Source of the DNA: Candidatus Enterococcus ferrettii
GTDB lineage: Bacteria; Bacillota; Bacilli; Lactobacillales; Enterococcaceae
Length of the DNA stretch: 64,000 bases
NCBI RefSeq assembly: GCF_017377655.1
Contig: NZ_JAFREL010000007.1
Span: 186,001-250,000, forward strand
Direction of reading: 5' to 3'
Shown: piece by piece, positions 52,136 through 63,605 of the stretch
How positions within the stretch are numbered: the stretch's first letter is position 1
Layout: each line of letters opens with the position of its first letter
Translations under genes and position numbers: made by a program
Notes under the pieces: generated by a model
Seen by the model: only the letters and a program-made list of their open reading frames with translations
Told to the model about the DNA's origin: nothing
Database searches by the model: none

Positions 52136-52918
52136 ATGAATGAGAATGTCTATCAACATTTTCGACCTGAAGAACGCCCATTTATAGATGCTGTGAGTGA
52201 TTGGTTAGAGCAAGTTGAAAGCCAGTATGCCCCTTATTTGACAAACTTTCTTGATCCGCGTCAAGCGTATATTCTTGAAACATTGACTCGAGAAATCAGT
52301 GATCTGAAATTTTTGTTTTTCGGAGGCTATGAACAGGCTGAACGTTGCCGTTGTATGATTTATCCAGAATATTTCGAACCATCTAAGGATGACTTTGAAA
52401 TAGTAACGATTGAAATAAAATATCCTCAAAAATTTACAGAATTATCTCATGGAAAAGTTTTAGGAACGCTGATGAGTGCTGGAATGAAACGTGACTATTT
52501 TGGTGATATTATTTCTGATGGCGAGCGTTGGCAAGTCTTCCTAGCTCGGGAAACGTCAAATTATATTGAGTCGCAGATAAGTAAAATTGGTCGTGTCACT
52601 GTTCATTTAGAGGAGAGACCGTATACCGATATTATCGTTCCAAAGGATAGTTGGTCTGAAGAAAATATGACCGCCTCTTCATTAAGACTTGATGTGGTAA
52701 TCTCAACCGTATATAATATTTCCAGACAGCGCTCAAAGCAATTGGTTGAATCTGGAAAGGTAAAAGTAAACTGGAGCATTAATGAACGCCCAGATTACTT
52801 GTTAGATTTGTTGGATGTTGTTTCTATTCGTGGCTTTGGACGAATTCAAATCCAGGCAATAGAAGGAAAAACGAAAAAAGAAAAAATCCGTTTGCGCTTA
52901 GGCGTTTTACGAAAATAA
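52136..52918 (+). CDS. ylmH: S4-domain RNA-binding protein YlmH
   Basis: This 260-residue protein has a C-terminal S4 RNA-binding domain (about 180-245: SLRLDVVISTVYNISRQRSKQLVESGKVKVN). The N-terminal half is the YlmH-specific region (QAYILETLTREISDLKFLFFGGYEQAERCRCMIYP). YlmH homologues are linked to ribosome rescue and division. GGGGGTG precedes the ATG. It lies 12 bases after ylmG. Confidence 0.93.
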   Translation: MNENVYQHFRPEERPFIDAVSDWLEQVESQYAPYLTNFLDPRQAYILETLTREISDLKFLFFGGYEQAERCRCMIYPEYFEPSKDDFEIVTIEIKYPQKFTELSHGKVLGTLMSAGMKRDYFGDIISDGERWQVFLARETSNYIESQISKIGRVTVHLEERPYTDIIVPKDSWSEENMTASSLRLDVVISTVYNISRQRSKQLVESGKVKVNWSINERPDYLLDLLDVVSIRGFGRIQIQAIEGKTKKEKIRLRLGVLRK

Positions 52919-52936
52919 ACTGATGAGGTGACTTGA

Positions 52937-53647
52937 ATGGCTTTAACTCCACTAGATATTCAAAACAAAAGTTTCTCTACTAAAATGCGTGGTTACAATC
53001 AAGATGAAGTTGATGACTTTTTAGATATGATCGTAAGAGATTACGAAGATAGTATTTCTAAGAACCGTGAACTAGAAAAGGCTTTAAAGCATGCTGAAGA
53101 GAAATTGGAATACTTCAATGAATTGAAAGAAGCTTTGAATCAATCAATTGTTGTAGCTCAAGATACTGCTGATAAAGTAAAATCTTCTGCTAGCAAGGAA
53201 TCAGAAGTAATTGTAACTTCCGCACAAAATCGTGCAGATGAATTAATTACTAATGCTGAGAAGAAAGCTCATCTTCTGACTTCAACTGCTGAAGATAGAG
53301 CAAGAGAAATTTTGAGTGATGCAACTAGTCAAGCTCGCCAGTTGGCTGCCGAGACAAACGATTTGAAGAAGAAAACGCGTACGTTCCATCAACAATTGTT
53401 ATTGTTGTTGGAAACTCAATTGGATCAAGCTAAAAGTGGTGATTGGGAAGAAATTTTAAAACCGATGACAGCTTATGTCGATGATAGCAACGACATCATT
53501 AAAGAAGTTTTAGCTGAAGAGCTTGACAATGATCAAGAATTTACAGTAAACTCAGATGAGCCAACTATCGATTCTACTCATGATGACATGGGGTTGACTA
53601 TTGATATTCCTGAGTTGATTAAAACTGATCAATCAGACGAAAACTAG
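52937..53647 (+). CDS. divIVA: Septum-site/polarity protein DivIVA
   Basis: This 236-residue coiled-coil protein binds negatively curved membrane at poles and septa. The N-terminal [28 protein letters not shown] is diagnostic. Long heptad-repeat coiled coils follow (about 30-160), and the C-terminus is acidic. It is the last gene of the dcw run before the T-box. GAGGTG precedes the ATG. Confidence 0.96.
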   Translation: MALTPLDIQNKSFSTKMRGYNQDEVDDFLDMIVRDYEDSISKNRELEKALKHAEEKLEYFNELKEALNQSIVVAQDTADKVKSSASKESEVIVTSAQNRADELITNAEKKAHLLTSTAEDRAREILSDATSQARQLAAETNDLKKKTRTFHQQLLLLLETQLDQAKSGDWEEILKPMTAYVDDSNDIIKEVLAEELDNDQEFTVNSDEPTIDSTHDDMGLTIDIPELIKTDQSDEN

Positions 53648-53659
53648 AATAGAAAAGCT

Positions 53660-53865
53660 GATTAGAATCTTTTAGCGAGTCACTGATGGTGTGAGAGTGA
53701 CAGACCCTCTAATGAGACAAGATCCTCTAGTTTGTTTTACTGGTGAAGATAAGTAACCAGTAACGATTCATCTCGTTAACGATGAAGAGGAAATCAATTT
53801 GGTTTCAAATCTGGGTGGTACCACGACAAGTTCGTCCCTTTGCGGGATGCACTTGTCTTTTTTAT
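53660..53865 (+). ncRNA. T-box riboswitch (isoleucine) upstream of ileS
   Basis: The T-box core GGGTGGTACCACG is at 53813-53825, followed by a terminator hairpin (GACAAGTTCGTCCC... with ...GGGATGCACTTGTC) and a T run near 53857-53863. The preceding 150 bases fold as a Stem I-like region. A candidate isoleucine specifier ATC is at 53722-53724, tentative because I could not compute the fold. Uncharged tRNA-Ile would favour the antiterminator and expression of ileS. Confidence 0.92.
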
Positions 53866-53888
53866 TTAGGAAAGGAAGTCGAAATACA

Positions 53889-56675
53889 TTGAAAATGAAA
53901 GATACACTGCTATTAGGAAAAACGGCTTTCCCTATGCGCGGTAATTTGCCAAATCGTGAAGGTCAATGGGAGAAAGATTGGGAAGAAGATAGAGTATATG
54001 AAAAACGTCAGGAACTGAATGAGGGTAAACCATCTTTTGTTTTGCATGATGGACCCCCTTACGCAAATGGAAATATTCACATTGGTCATGCCTTAAACAA
54101 AATTAGTAAGGACATCATCATCCGTTCGAAATCGATGAGTGGATTCAGGGCACCTTACGTTCCAGGTTGGGATACTCATGGTTTGCCAATTGAACAAGTA
54201 CTAACAAATAAAGGAATTAAGCGTAAAGAAATGACTATGGCTGAGTATCGCCAAAAGTGTTATGATTACGCGCTAACTCAAGTTGATACTCAAAGAGAAG
54301 ATTTTAAGCGATTAGGCGTAGCTGGAGACTGGGAAAATCCATATATTACTTTAACACCTGATTATGAAGCAGCAGAAATTCGTGTTTTCGGTAAAATGGC
54401 CGAAAAGGGATACATCTATAAAGGGCTGAAGCCAATCTATTGGTCACCTTCTAGTGAGTCTTCTTTGGCCGAGGCCGAAATTGAATACAAAGATGTTAAA
54501 TCGGCATCAATTTATGTAGCCTTTCCGGTCAAGGATGGAAAAGGATTAATAGATACAGATGCATCGTTCGTAATCTGGACAACTACTCCTTGGACGTTAC
54601 CAGCTAATCAGGGGATTGCAGTTAATCCAAGCTACATTTATGTATTAGTGGAGGCAGATAGCCAAAACTATATTATTGCTAAAGATCTAGTTGAAACTGT
54701 AAAAAAAGAAATCGGCTGGGAAGATGTACGTATTGTCAAAGAGCTGAAAGGTACTGAACTAGAATACATGACTGCGGCACATCCATTCTATGATCGAGAA
54801 TCACTAGTTATTTTAGGTGAGCACGTTACTTTGGATGCAGGTACTGGGTTAGTTCATACTGCTCCTGGCCATGGTGAAGATGATTATTTTGCGGGTAAAA
54901 AATACGGTTTAGAAGTATTATCACCAGTAGATGATCGTGGTGTTTTCACAGATGAAGCTCCTGGTTTTGAGGGAGTCTTTTATGATAAGGCGAATCCAAT
55001 GATTACTGATCTATTGAAGGAAAAAGGACGCTTATTAAAATTAGATTTCTTTACCCATAGTTACCCTCATGATTGGCGTACGAAAAAGCCTGTAATTTAT
55101 CGTGCAACACCACAATGGTTTGCCTCAATTGATAAATTCCGACAAAATATTTTAGATGAAATTGAAAAAGTAGATTGGATTATTCCTTGGGGTAAAACAC
55201 GCTTATACAATATGATTCGTGACCGTGGTGACTGGGTAATTTCTCGTCAACGTGCTTGGGGTGTCCCATTGCCTATTTTTTATGCAGAAAATGGAGAAGC
55301 GATTATTACTCCTGAAACGATTGATCACATTGCCAATCTGTTCGCAAAATATGGATCAAATGTGTGGTTTGAAAAAGAGGCCAAGGAATTGTTACCTGAA
55401 GGCTTCACTCATCCTGGATCTCCTAATGGAGCGTTCACCAAGGAAACAGATATCATGGACGTCTGGTTCGATTCTGGTTCTTCACACGAAGCGGTATTAC
55501 GTCAACGTCCTGAGTTAACTTTTCCAGCTGATATGTACCTAGAAGGCTCTGATCAGTACCGTGGTTGGTTTAACTCAAGTATCACAACAAGTGTTGCAAT
55601 CAATGGAGTTGCTCCTTACAAAGCTGTATTATCACAAGGATTTGCTTTAGACGGTGAAGGACGAAAAATGTCTAAATCTTTAGGAAATACAATTGTTCCT
55701 GATAAAGTAATTAAACAAATGGGTGCTGATATTCTTCGTCTTTGGGTTAGCAGTGTAGATTACGAGTCAGATGTACGGGTTTCTATGGATATTCTGAATC
55801 AAATTGCTGAGGTTTATCGTAAGATCCGCAACACGATGCGCTTTTTATTAGCAAATACAACAGATTTTGATCCTAAAAAAAATACTGTTGAATATGAAGA
55901 ATTACGCTCTGTAGATAAGTATATGTTAGTTCGATTGAATCAAGTAATTAAAAGTGTGCGAGACGAAGGATACGATAAATACAACTTCGTACACATCCAC
56001 AAAACGATTGTTAATTTTTTAACGACTGATTTGTCAGCATTTTATTTGGATTTTGCCAAAGATGTTGTCTATATTCAAGCAGAAGATGCGTATGAACGTC
56101 GTTGCATGCAAACTGTGTTTTATCAGGTTGCTGTAGCTTTGACAAAATTATTGACACCAATCTTACCGCATACTACGGAGGAAATTTGGTCTTTCTTGAA
56201 AGAAGAAGAAGAATATGTTCAGCTAGCCGATTTACCAAGTTATCAAGAATTTTCAAATCAAGCAGAATTGTTGGATACTTGGAAGGCATTTATGGAATTT
56301 AGAGATAATGTACTAAAAGCATTAGAAGCAGCTCGAAATGAAAAAATTATCGGACGTTCTTTAGAGGCTAAACTGACTGTTTATCCCAATGAACAAGTAC
56401 GGGTATTATTGACTGCGGTGGATGCTGATTTACCACAATTACTGATTGTTTCGCCAGATTCATTCAGTATTTCAACTAAACAGGCTCCTGACACTGCAAT
56501 GAAATTTGATGATGTCGCTTTATTAGTTGAAAAGGCTGATGGAGAGGTTTGTGATCGTTGTCGTCAAGTACGAACTACTGTAGGACAAGATGAAAATCTA
56601 CCAAAACTATGCGCAACTTGTGCAGAAATTGTTGAAGAGAATTATCCTGAAGCAGTCTCAGAAGGATTTGAATAG
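53889..56675 (+). CDS. ileS: Isoleucyl-tRNA synthetase
   Basis: This 928-residue class I synthetase charges tRNA-Ile. HIGH-type [16 protein letters not shown] (about 60-75), the connective CP1 editing domain, KMSKS in [10 protein letters not shown] (about 595), and a C-terminal zinc-binding pair (CDRCRQ and CATCAE) are visible. TTG 53889 is the probable start (AAAGGAAG at 53871-53878). ATG 53895 is possible. The frame is also open back to 53799 through the T-box, which cannot be translated with sense. The T-box controls it. Confidence 0.96.
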   Translation: MKMKDTLLLGKTAFPMRGNLPNREGQWEKDWEEDRVYEKRQELNEGKPSFVLHDGPPYANGNIHIGHALNKISKDIIIRSKSMSGFRAPYVPGWDTHGLPIEQVLTNKGIKRKEMTMAEYRQKCYDYALTQVDTQREDFKRLGVAGDWENPYITLTPDYEAAEIRVFGKMAEKGYIYKGLKPIYWSPSSESSLAEAEIEYKDVKSASIYVAFPVKDGKGLIDTDASFVIWTTTPWTLPANQGIAVNPSYIYVLVEADSQNYIIAKDLVETVKKEIGWEDVRIVKELKGTELEYMTAAHPFYDRESLVILGEHVTLDAGTGLVHTAPGHGEDDYFAGKKYGLEVLSPVDDRGVFTDEAPGFEGVFYDKANPMITDLLKEKGRLLKLDFFTHSYPHDWRTKKPVIYRATPQWFASIDKFRQNILDEIEKVDWIIPWGKTRLYNMIRDRGDWVISRQRAWGVPLPIFYAENGEAIITPETIDHIANLFAKYGSNVWFEKEAKELLPEGFTHPGSPNGAFTKETDIMDVWFDSGSSHEAVLRQRPELTFPADMYLEGSDQYRGWFNSSITTSVAINGVAPYKAVLSQGFALDGEGRKMSKSLGNTIVPDKVIKQMGADILRLWVSSVDYESDVRVSMDILNQIAEVYRKIRNTMRFLLANTTDFDPKKNTVEYEELRSVDKYMLVRLNQVIKSVRDEGYDKYNFVHIHKTIVNFLTTDLSAFYLDFAKDVVYIQAEDAYERRCMQTVFYQVAVALTKLLTPILPHTTEEIWSFLKEEEEYVQLADLPSYQEFSNQAELLDTWKAFMEFRDNVLKALEAARNEKIIGRSLEAKLTVYPNEQVRVLLTAVDADLPQLLIVSPDSFSISTKQAPDTAMKFDDVALLVEKADGEVCDRCRQVRTTVGQDENLPKLCATCAEIVEENYPEAVSEGFE

Positions 56676-56676
56676 T

Positions 56677-56719
56677 AAAAAAAGGCAAGCGATCATTTTA
56701 CTGATTGCTTGCCTTTTTT
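56677..56719 (+). terminator. Bidirectional terminator between ileS and zwf
   Basis: AAGGCAAGCGATCA pairs with TGATTGCTTGCCTT in a strong hairpin, with A and T runs on its flanks. It is shared by the convergent genes. Confidence 0.9.
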
Positions 56720-58228
56720 CTAGTTTAATTTACCACGTTCACGATACCAGTTATCGGGATGCCAATTCCATTCATGGCCATTTTTTTCAAGCAATTCAAA
56801 GGCAGCTTTTGGCCCCATTGTTCCTGCAGCATAATTTGGAAATTCTGGTGTAGACTGATCCCAGGTTTGACGAATACGATCAACGATCTCCCATGAATTG
56901 GCAACTTCATCCCAATGAGAGAAGTTTGTCCCATCACCACGTAAAGCATCCAATAATAACTTTTCATATGCTTCTGGACTGTTTTCAGTTACTTCAGCCG
57001 ATTGACGGAAGTCCATTTTTACTGGCTCCGGATTAAAACCTTGACCAATTTGTTTGCCATTTAAGGTTAGTGAGAATCCTTCTGTAGGCTGAATATAAAT
57101 TGTTAATACATTTTGAGCTAATTCTTGTTTATCTTCATTATCGAAATGAAAAACATTGACTGGGACTTGTTTAAAGATCACATTAATACGAGTGCCTTTT
57201 TCAGTCATACGTTTTCCAGTGCGTATATAAAACGGAACGCCTGACCAACGGAAGTTATCAATTAAAAACTTTCCTGCAACAAAAGTTTCAGTTGAAGAAT
57301 CTTCAGCTACATTGGGTTCTTTACGATAAGAGACAAACTTAGTATTATCTAACTCACCGGCGTCATATTGACCACGCACAAAATTTTCTTCTACTTCTTC
57401 TGGTGTGTAACGACGAATGGCTTCTAATGCTTTCACTTTTTCTAGACGGAGTGACTCATCAGAGAAGGAAACTGGAACTTCCATCGCCAATAGAGAAACT
57501 ACCTGCAAGATATGATTTTGCACCATGTCTTTTAGCGCACCGCTATTCTCATAGTAGCCTCCGCGATCTTCTACCCCTAAACTTTCAGAAAAAGTAATTT
57601 GGATATTGTCGATGTAACGGTTATTCCACATAGATTCGAAGATATTATTGGCAAACCTAACTACCGCAATATTTTGAATCATCTCTTTACCAAGATAGTG
57701 ATCAATTCGAAAAATGTCTTTTTCAGGAAAAACAGCTCGTATCTGTTGGTTTAATTCATTAGCGGATTCGTAATCAAAACCGAATGGTTTCTCAATTACT
57801 AAACGATTGAAGCCATCTTTGGTTACGATTCTTTGTGATTGCAAATGTTGAACAATTGTACCGAAAAATTGAGGTGCCATGGCCAAGTAATAAATACGGT
57901 TACTAGATAAATCATATTGCTCATCCAGTTTTTCCGTTAAAACACGTAATTCATCATAGTGTTTAGTGTCATTCACATTATGCGAAAGATAATAAAAATG
58001 ACTGGAAAATTCTTCTGCTTCTTCTGTTGTTGGGTTTAACTCTTGAAGAGTTTCTTTGACAACTTCGCGATAATGTTCATCACTCCAAGGTCTGCGGGCA
58101 GTTCCAATAACTGCAAAGTGGTCTTTCAAATTTCCTTTTTTATATAAGCGGAATAATGAAGGATAAAGCTTTCGTTTTGCTAAATCTCCAGTACCGCCAA
58201 AAATCGTAAATAGTGCCGCTTGTTCCAT
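56720..58228 (-). CDS. zwf: Glucose-6-phosphate 1-dehydrogenase
   Basis: This 502-residue enzyme oxidises glucose-6-phosphate to 6-phosphogluconolactone with NADP+, the first step of the oxidative pentose phosphate pathway. N-terminal FTIFGGTGDLAKRKLYPSLFRLY is the NADP loop, RIDHYLGKEMIQNIAVVRFAN is the active site, and RTGKRMTEKGTRINVIFK is near the C-terminus. It follows the DtxR-type regulator by 15 bases, suggesting a common transcript. Confidence 0.97.
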   Translation of the reverse strand: MEQAALFTIFGGTGDLAKRKLYPSLFRLYKKGNLKDHFAVIGTARRPWSDEHYREVVKETLQELNPTTEEAEEFSSHFYYLSHNVNDTKHYDELRVLTEKLDEQYDLSSNRIYYLAMAPQFFGTIVQHLQSQRIVTKDGFNRLVIEKPFGFDYESANELNQQIRAVFPEKDIFRIDHYLGKEMIQNIAVVRFANNIFESMWNNRYIDNIQITFSESLGVEDRGGYYENSGALKDMVQNHILQVVSLLAMEVPVSFSDESLRLEKVKALEAIRRYTPEEVEENFVRGQYDAGELDNTKFVSYRKEPNVAEDSSTETFVAGKFLIDNFRWSGVPFYIRTGKRMTEKGTRINVIFKQVPVNVFHFDNEDKQELAQNVLTIYIQPTEGFSLTLNGKQIGQGFNPEPVKMDFRQSAEVTENSPEAYEKLLLDALRGDGTNFSHWDEVANSWEIVDRIRQTWDQSTPEFPNYAAGTMGPKAAFELLEKNGHEWNWHPDNWYRERGKLN

Positions 58229-58243
58229 GTAATTCCACTCTCC

Positions 58244-58891
58244 TTATAATTGATCAACAAAAATTGTGCTAGCAGCTTTGTAACTAATGCTTACCTGTTT
58301 CTGGTTGTTGGTTAGAGTAATCGGACCTTCATAAGCTGCAACATCAGTGATGGTAAACTCTTCATGAATATTTACTTTGAGATTAACAAGATAGTCTAGT
58401 AGATCTTTTTCGTCTAGTACACGAGCGATGCGAATTTTTGTATTAACTGAATAGTCAACCAATGTTTGACGTTCCTTCTCGTGAATTACCCGTCCATCTT
58501 GTGGAATCATACCACCATGGGGGCAATACTCAGGGTGTTCAAGATAAGTATCAAGTCTTTTTTCTAGCTGTGAAGAAGTAACGTGTTCTAACACCTCCGC
58601 GTCATCGTGGACTTCATTCCACGAATAGCCTAAGTGATTAACAAGAAAAACTTCCCAAAGTCGATGTTTTCGAACTAAGGTGCTTGCTTTTTCTAAACCT
58701 AAAGGAGTTAGCTGTACTCCCTGATAGGGGGAATGACTAACTAGTCCTTCTTTTACTAATTTTGATATCATTTCGCTGACAGAGGCACCAGAAATTGTTA
58801 GACCAGATACAATTTGTTTGTTGCTGACCTTTTTTTTGTCGCCGCCTAGTTCTAATATCAGTTTCAAATAATCTTCGCGATTTGGTGTCAT
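58244..58891 (-). CDS. DtxR-family metal-dependent regulator
   Basis: This 215-residue protein has a DtxR-type N-terminal winged helix (about 5-65: REDYLKLILELGGDKKKVSNKQIVSGLTISGASVSEMISKLVKEGLVSHSPYQGVQLTPLGL). A metal-binding dimerisation domain follows (about 75-145: HRLWEVFLVNHLGYSWNEVHDDAEVLEHVTS), and a C-terminal SH3/FeoA-like domain covers 150-215. It senses Mn2+ or Fe2+; which one cannot be told. It precedes zwf on one probable transcript. The same pair occurs in E. faecalis. Confidence 0.9.
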   Translation of the reverse strand: MTPNREDYLKLILELGGDKKKVSNKQIVSGLTISGASVSEMISKLVKEGLVSHSPYQGVQLTPLGLEKASTLVRKHRLWEVFLVNHLGYSWNEVHDDAEVLEHVTSSQLEKRLDTYLEHPEYCPHGGMIPQDGRVIHEKERQTLVDYSVNTKIRIARVLDEKDLLDYLVNLKVNIHEEFTITDVAAYEGPITLTNNQKQVSISYKAASTIFVDQL

Positions 58892-59031
58892 AGTGAGTCA
58901 TCCTTTCAAAACTTGGACATATCAGATTAAGTTTATCAAATAATCCTCTTTTTTACCATTTGATTCAACTTCTTTATTTTTTTCGATTATTAAGGTTGAC
59001 TGGCAGAATGAAAAAAATTTTCTAAGAAGTA

Positions 59032-59060
59032 TTGCGTAACGCAAGTAAACAAGGTAATAT
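59032..59060 (+). promoter_or_regulatory. gltB promoter with palindromic -35 region
   Basis: TTGCGT (59032-59037) is a -35 candidate, 17 bases before TAATAT (59055-59060). It is also half of the palindrome TTGCGT-A-ACGCAA (59032-59044), which has the T-N11-A shape bound by LysR-type regulators such as GltC. Binding there would overlap the -35, which suits a repressor or a regulator that clashes with polymerase. Confidence 0.6.
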
Positions 59061-59109
59061 ATTAAAAATAAATGAGAATTGTCAAACTATTTAAAGGATT
59101 GGTGCCCAT

Positions 59110-62100
59110 ATGTCGAATCAGACACTATCTAAAGTCCCAACCATGTACGATCCCTCTTTTGAGAAGGATGCATGTGGTATGGGCTTTATTGCTCAAATGC
59201 ATGGAAATGCCTCAAGAGAATTAGTAGTACATGCGTTAACAATGTTGGAAAGAATGAATCATCGTGGTGGAACAGGAGCAGAACCGGATACGGGAGATGG
59301 TGCTGGAATCTTAATAACTGTACCTGACCGTTTTTTCCGTCGTGAATCTGAGAAACAAGGAATAACTTTGCCGATTGAAGGGGAATACGCGGTAGGAATG
59401 TTCTTTTTACCCGCTGAAGAGAAACAAAAACTTGGCCTCATGCAGGCAATTATTAATGACATTGAAACAGCTGGTTACCCAGTAATCTGGCATCGGGATG
59501 TGCCTTTTCAGTTTGAAAACTGCGGGCCTGGTGCACAACGAGTTATGCCAAGTTTTATCCAATTATTTATCAAAAAACCGATGGATGTTAAAGCAGGACG
59601 TATGTTTGAAGATCATTTGTATCGTTTACGTAGAAAGTTAGAAAAGACCTATCATTCTAAAGAGATGTCTTTGTGCAGCTTATCGGCAAAAACGCTCGTT
59701 TACAAAGGGATGCTTCATGCTTACCAAGTAGGAATCTTTTACGAAGATTTGCAGGATGCAGAATTTGAAGCAAGTATTGCTGTGGTTCATTCTCGTTTTT
59801 CTACGAATACTTTCCCTAGCTGGGATCGAGCACAACCTTTCCGATTCTTGGCCCACAATGGTGAAATCAATACTTTGCGAGGTGCAGAAAATTGGATGAA
59901 GAGTCACGGTGTAGAAGTCTACAATGAAGAAGATTCGGATTCGGCCAAATTAGAAAATTGTATGGAATACTTGTATCGAAATGGTCGAGATATTCCTCAA
60001 GCTTTAATGATGATGGTTCCTGAAGCGTGGTCAAAAGAGGCGGGCTTAGGGGAGGAACTAACAGCATTTAGCGAATACAATGCTAGCTTTATGGCGCCTT
60101 GGGATGGACCAGCGGCTTTGTGCTTCACAGATGGGGATATGGTAGGTGCCGCATTGGATCGAAATGGTCTGCGCCCTTCACGTTACTCCATTACTAAAGA
60201 TGGATTAGTTCAAGTCGCTTCTGAATCAGGAGTAGTTGATTTTGAGTCTTCTAACATAATTGAAAAAGGAGTACTTGGACCTGCCAACATGATTTTGGTA
60301 GATACAACAAATGGACGTTTCTACCGCAATGAAGAAATTAAGGAAAAGTATGCGAAATGTCATCCTTATCAAGAATGGCTAGATGAACATCGTTTAGAAA
60401 TTAATCAGTTAACTACTGAAGCTGCTGTCGAAACTAAAATGACTGAAGCAGCGCTAAAAGAAATGTGGCAGTTAAACGGATATAGTGATGAAATTATTCG
60501 TAGTGCTATCTTACCAATGGCAGAAAAGGGAGAAGAACCTGTTATTTCAATGGGATTTGATGCACCTTTAGCTGTTTTAAGTGAAAAGCCACAATCACTG
60601 TTTACGTATTTTAAACAGCAATTCGCTCAGGTTACCAACCCGCCAATTGATGCGATTCGCGAACAATTAGTAATTGGAACTGAAATGTTTCTGGGTCGCG
60701 ACGGAGATGTAAGTAAAGATGTTGCTGTCAATTGTCAAAAATTAAAAATTGAAAGTCCTGTATTAAATACAGAAGATTTTCAGAAAATTATTTCATTGGA
60801 TAAGAAACATCAAAAAACGGTGACAATTTCGACATTGTATACATTAAGTGAAACAGCTAGTTGTTTGGAAGATGCATTAGAACAAATGTTTAAGCAGGCA
60901 GAAGAAGCAGTCGATCAAGGAGCAACTATTCTTGTTTTGAGCGATCGAAATCCATCAAAAGAAAAGATGGCCATGCCCATTCTTCTAGCTGTGTCTGGTT
61001 TGCATAATTATTTAGTACGTAAAGGAAAAGCTTCTTTGACCAGTATTGTGGTAGACTCCGCTGAAGTATGTGAAGTTCATCATTTTGCAACGTTAATTGG
61101 TTACGGCGCAAGTGGCATACATCCTTATGGTGCTTATGCAACACTGCAAGATTTTTCTGTTGAAAACGGTCTTGAGAATTATCGGAAAGCTGCGGAAAAA
61201 GGAATTGTTAAGGTAATGTCCCGCATGGGGATTTCAACAATTGCCGGTTATCACGGCGCCCAACTATTTGAAGTTGTTGGAATTAGTCAAAAGGTTACGG
61301 ATCAGTATTTCACAGGAACCGTTAGTCGAATCGGTGGTTTGTCGTTGGTTCAGATTGAGGAAGAATATTTGAATCGTCATAAACTAGCTTATGGATCTAG
61401 AGGGAATGATTTTTTAGCTTCTGGTGGAAGCTTCCAATTCAAGGCTGAAGGTGAACATCACCTGTACAATCCAAAGACGATCTATAATTTCCAACAAGCT
61501 GTACGTTCTGGTGACTACGAATTGTATAAGCGCTATGCTGCTGAAATGAATGAAGAAGCGGACAAGCAGCCTACAACTTTGCGTTCTATGTGGGAGTTCG
61601 CTAGTGATCGTCAATCAGTAAAAATTTCTGAGGTTGAACCTGCTTCAAGTATCGTGAAGCGATTTAAAGTAGGAGCCATGTCTTATGGTTCATTGAGTCA
61701 AGAGGCTCACCAATGTATTGCTGAAGCAATGAATGCAATCGGAGCTAAGTCAAATAGTGGTGAGGGTGGAGAAAATCGCAATCGATTCAAACCAAGACCT
61801 GATGGTAAAAACTTTAATAGTAAAATTAAACAGGTAGCATCAGGACGTTTTGGAGTCAATGCGGAATATTTAATGAGTGCAGAGGAACTGCAAATAAAAA
61901 TGGCTCAAGGAGCAAAACCAGGCGAGGGTGGACAGCTTCCAGGTAATAAAGTATTTCCTTGGGTAGCTGAAATTCGTGGGTCTACACCAGGTGTACGGTT
62001 AATTTCACCACCGCCTCATCATGACATCTACTCGATTGAGGATTTAGCACAGTTGATTTTTGATTTAAAAACAATTAATCCTTACGCTAAAATTAATGTT

Positions 62101-63603
62101 AAGTTGGTATCAAGTACTGGTGTGGGAACTATCGCAACCGGGGTCGTAAAAGCCGGTGCAGATATTGTTGTAATTTCGGGATACGACGGAGGTACTGGTG
62201 CTTCTCCTAGAAACTCCGTACGAGATGCTGGCTTGCCTTGGGAAATGGGGTTAGCAGAGGCGCATCAAACACTAGCGATGAATAATTTGCGTCAACGGAT
62301 GATTTTAGAAACAGATGGGAAACTAATGACTGGACGCGATGTTGCTATGGCAACACTTTTAGGTGCCGAGGAGTATAGTTTTGCTTCATTAGCTTTAGTA
62401 GCTATCGGTTGTGTGATGATGCGGGTCTGCAGCTTAAACACTTGTCCTGTAGGAGTTGCCACTCAAAATCCAGCCCTACGCAAATTCTTTGTAGGCAAGC
62501 CTGAACATATTATTAATACTATGATGTTTATTGCCGAAGATCTCAGAGAAATTATGGCTGAGTTGGGCTTTAGAAGTGTTGATGAGATGGTTGGACATAC
62601 TGAGGTACTGCAACCGCGCTTTGTGGCTAAAGGAAAAGCAAAATCTTTAGACTTTAGTCGAATCTTATCAACAAGTGTTGGAATTGAACGTAAAGTTGAA
62701 GACCCATTTATTGATAAACGTCAATGGAAAGAACTGGATCATTTTGCTGAAAATGCTATTGAGAATGGTGAAATTGTTCGAATAGAACAACCAATTAATA
62801 ATGTTAATCGGTCAGTGGGGGCTCGTATGGGTGGCTGGATTGCTGAGCGTTTCGGAAATTACGAATTGACTCCAGGACAATTGAAGTATACTTACCATGG
62901 AATTGCTGGTCAAAGTTTTGGTGCATTTACTACTCAAGGGATGGAACTTAAACTGATTGGTGAAGCTAACGACTATGTTGCTAAAGGATTAAGCGGTGGA
63001 CGATTAATAATTGTTCCACCTGAAGATGCAGCCTACGATGTTGAACATTCACCAATTGTTGGGAATGTAGCTTGTTTCGGAGCCAATCGAGGCGAAGCCT
63101 TTTTCCGTGGGCGGGCTGGCGAAAGATTCTGCGTTCGTAACAGTGGCGCAAATGTTGTTGTGGAAGGTGTTGGCGATCATGGTTGTGAATACATGACGGG
63201 TGGTACTACCGTAATCCTTGGTTCAACAGGACGTAACTTTGCCGCTGGGATGTCTGGAGGAGTTGCTTATGTATATGATCCAGATAATAAATTGGCAGGT
63301 AACTGTAATATGGATATGGTTGAACTTTTCAAAGTTTATGAAACTAGCGACGATTCTGCTTTAAAAGAACTACTTGAAAAACATCTTGTTTTTACTGACT
63401 CACAAAAGGCAGAGAAGTTATTAGCAAACTGGGAAGAAGAAAAGCAGTATTTTGTTAAAGTCTATCCAAGCGAATACCACGAAATGATTCGTGTAACTGA
63501 AGAATTAGCCAAAAAAGGTTTATCTGGCGATGACTTGGTGGAAGAAGCCTTTAATAAAGTTATTGGCATTCAAACTGTACCTGTTGGAAAGGAGCGTGGC
63601 TAA
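59110..63603 (+). CDS. gltB: Glutamate synthase (NADPH-type) large subunit
   Basis: This 1497-residue subunit makes glutamate from glutamine and 2-oxoglutarate. The N-terminal Ntn amidotransferase has nucleophile Cys22 in [11 protein letters not shown], released from a short propeptide. The FMN- and 2-oxoglutarate-binding synthase domain covers about 840-1200 ([37 protein letters not shown]), with the 3Fe-4S cysteines in [18 protein letters not shown]-terminal GXGXG-repeat domain covers about 1230-1450. It is followed by gltD after 2 bases. The organism's ability to assimilate ammonia through GOGAT is implied. Confidence 0.96.
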   Translation: MSNQTLSKVPTMYDPSFEKDACGMGFIAQMHGNASRELVVHALTMLERMNHRGGTGAEPDTGDGAGILITVPDRFFRRESEKQGITLPIEGEYAVGMFFLPAEEKQKLGLMQAIINDIETAGYPVIWHRDVPFQFENCGPGAQRVMPSFIQLFIKKPMDVKAGRMFEDHLYRLRRKLEKTYHSKEMSLCSLSAKTLVYKGMLHAYQVGIFYEDLQDAEFEASIAVVHSRFSTNTFPSWDRAQPFRFLAHNGEINTLRGAENWMKSHGVEVYNEEDSDSAKLENCMEYLYRNGRDIPQALMMMVPEAWSKEAGLGEELTAFSEYNASFMAPWDGPAALCFTDGDMVGAALDRNGLRPSRYSITKDGLVQVASESGVVDFESSNIIEKGVLGPANMILVDTTNGRFYRNEEIKEKYAKCHPYQEWLDEHRLEINQLTTEAAVETKMTEAALKEMWQLNGYSDEIIRSAILPMAEKGEEPVISMGFDAPLAVLSEKPQSLFTYFKQQFAQVTNPPIDAIREQLVIGTEMFLGRDGDVSKDVAVNCQKLKIESPVLNTEDFQKIISLDKKHQKTVTISTLYTLSETASCLEDALEQMFKQAEEAVDQGATILVLSDRNPSKEKMAMPILLAVSGLHNYLVRKGKASLTSIVVDSAEVCEVHHFATLIGYGASGIHPYGAYATLQDFSVENGLENYRKAAEKGIVKVMSRMGISTIAGYHGAQLFEVVGISQKVTDQYFTGTVSRIGGLSLVQIEEEYLNRHKLAYGSRGNDFLASGGSFQFKAEGEHHLYNPKTIYNFQQAVRSGDYELYKRYAAEMNEEADKQPTTLRSMWEFASDRQSVKISEVEPASSIVKRFKVGAMSYGSLSQEAHQCIAEAMNAIGAKSNSGEGGENRNRFKPRPDGKNFNSKIKQVASGRFGVNAEYLMSAEELQIKMAQGAKPGEGGQLPGNKVFPWVAEIRGSTPGVRLISPPPHHDIYSIEDLAQLIFDLKTINPYAKINVKLVSSTGVGTIATGVVKAGADIVVISGYDGGTGASPRNSVRDAGLPWEMGLAEAHQTLAMNNLRQRMILETDGKLMTGRDVAMATLLGAEEYSFASLALVAIGCVMMRVCSLNTCPVGVATQNPALRKFFVGKPEHIINTMMFIAEDLREIMAELGFRSVDEMVGHTEVLQPRFVAKGKAKSLDFSRILSTSVGIERKVEDPFIDKRQWKELDHFAENAIENGEIVRIEQPINNVNRSVGARMGGWIAERFGNYELTPGQLKYTYHGIAGQSFGAFTTQGMELKLIGEANDYVAKGLSGGRLIIVPPEDAAYDVEHSPIVGNVACFGANRGEAFFRGRAGERFCVRNSGANVVVEGVGDHGCEYMTGGTTVILGSTGRNFAAGMSGGVAYVYDPDNKLAGNCNMDMVELFKVYETSDDSALKELLEKHLVFTDSQKAEKLLANWEEEKQYFVKVYPSEYHEMIRVTEELAKKGLSGDDLVEEAFNKVIGIQTVPVGKERG

Positions 63604-63605
63604 CG

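Noticed and set aside
53799..53888. Extended N-terminus of ileS through the T-box terminator
   Set aside because: This stretch is the T-box antiterminator/terminator itself; the ribosome binding site and the conserved IleS N-terminus place the start at 53889.
59259..59462. Antisense frames inside gltB and other long genes
   Set aside because: They are shadows of strongly coding sequence, without ribosome binding sites or recognisable products.
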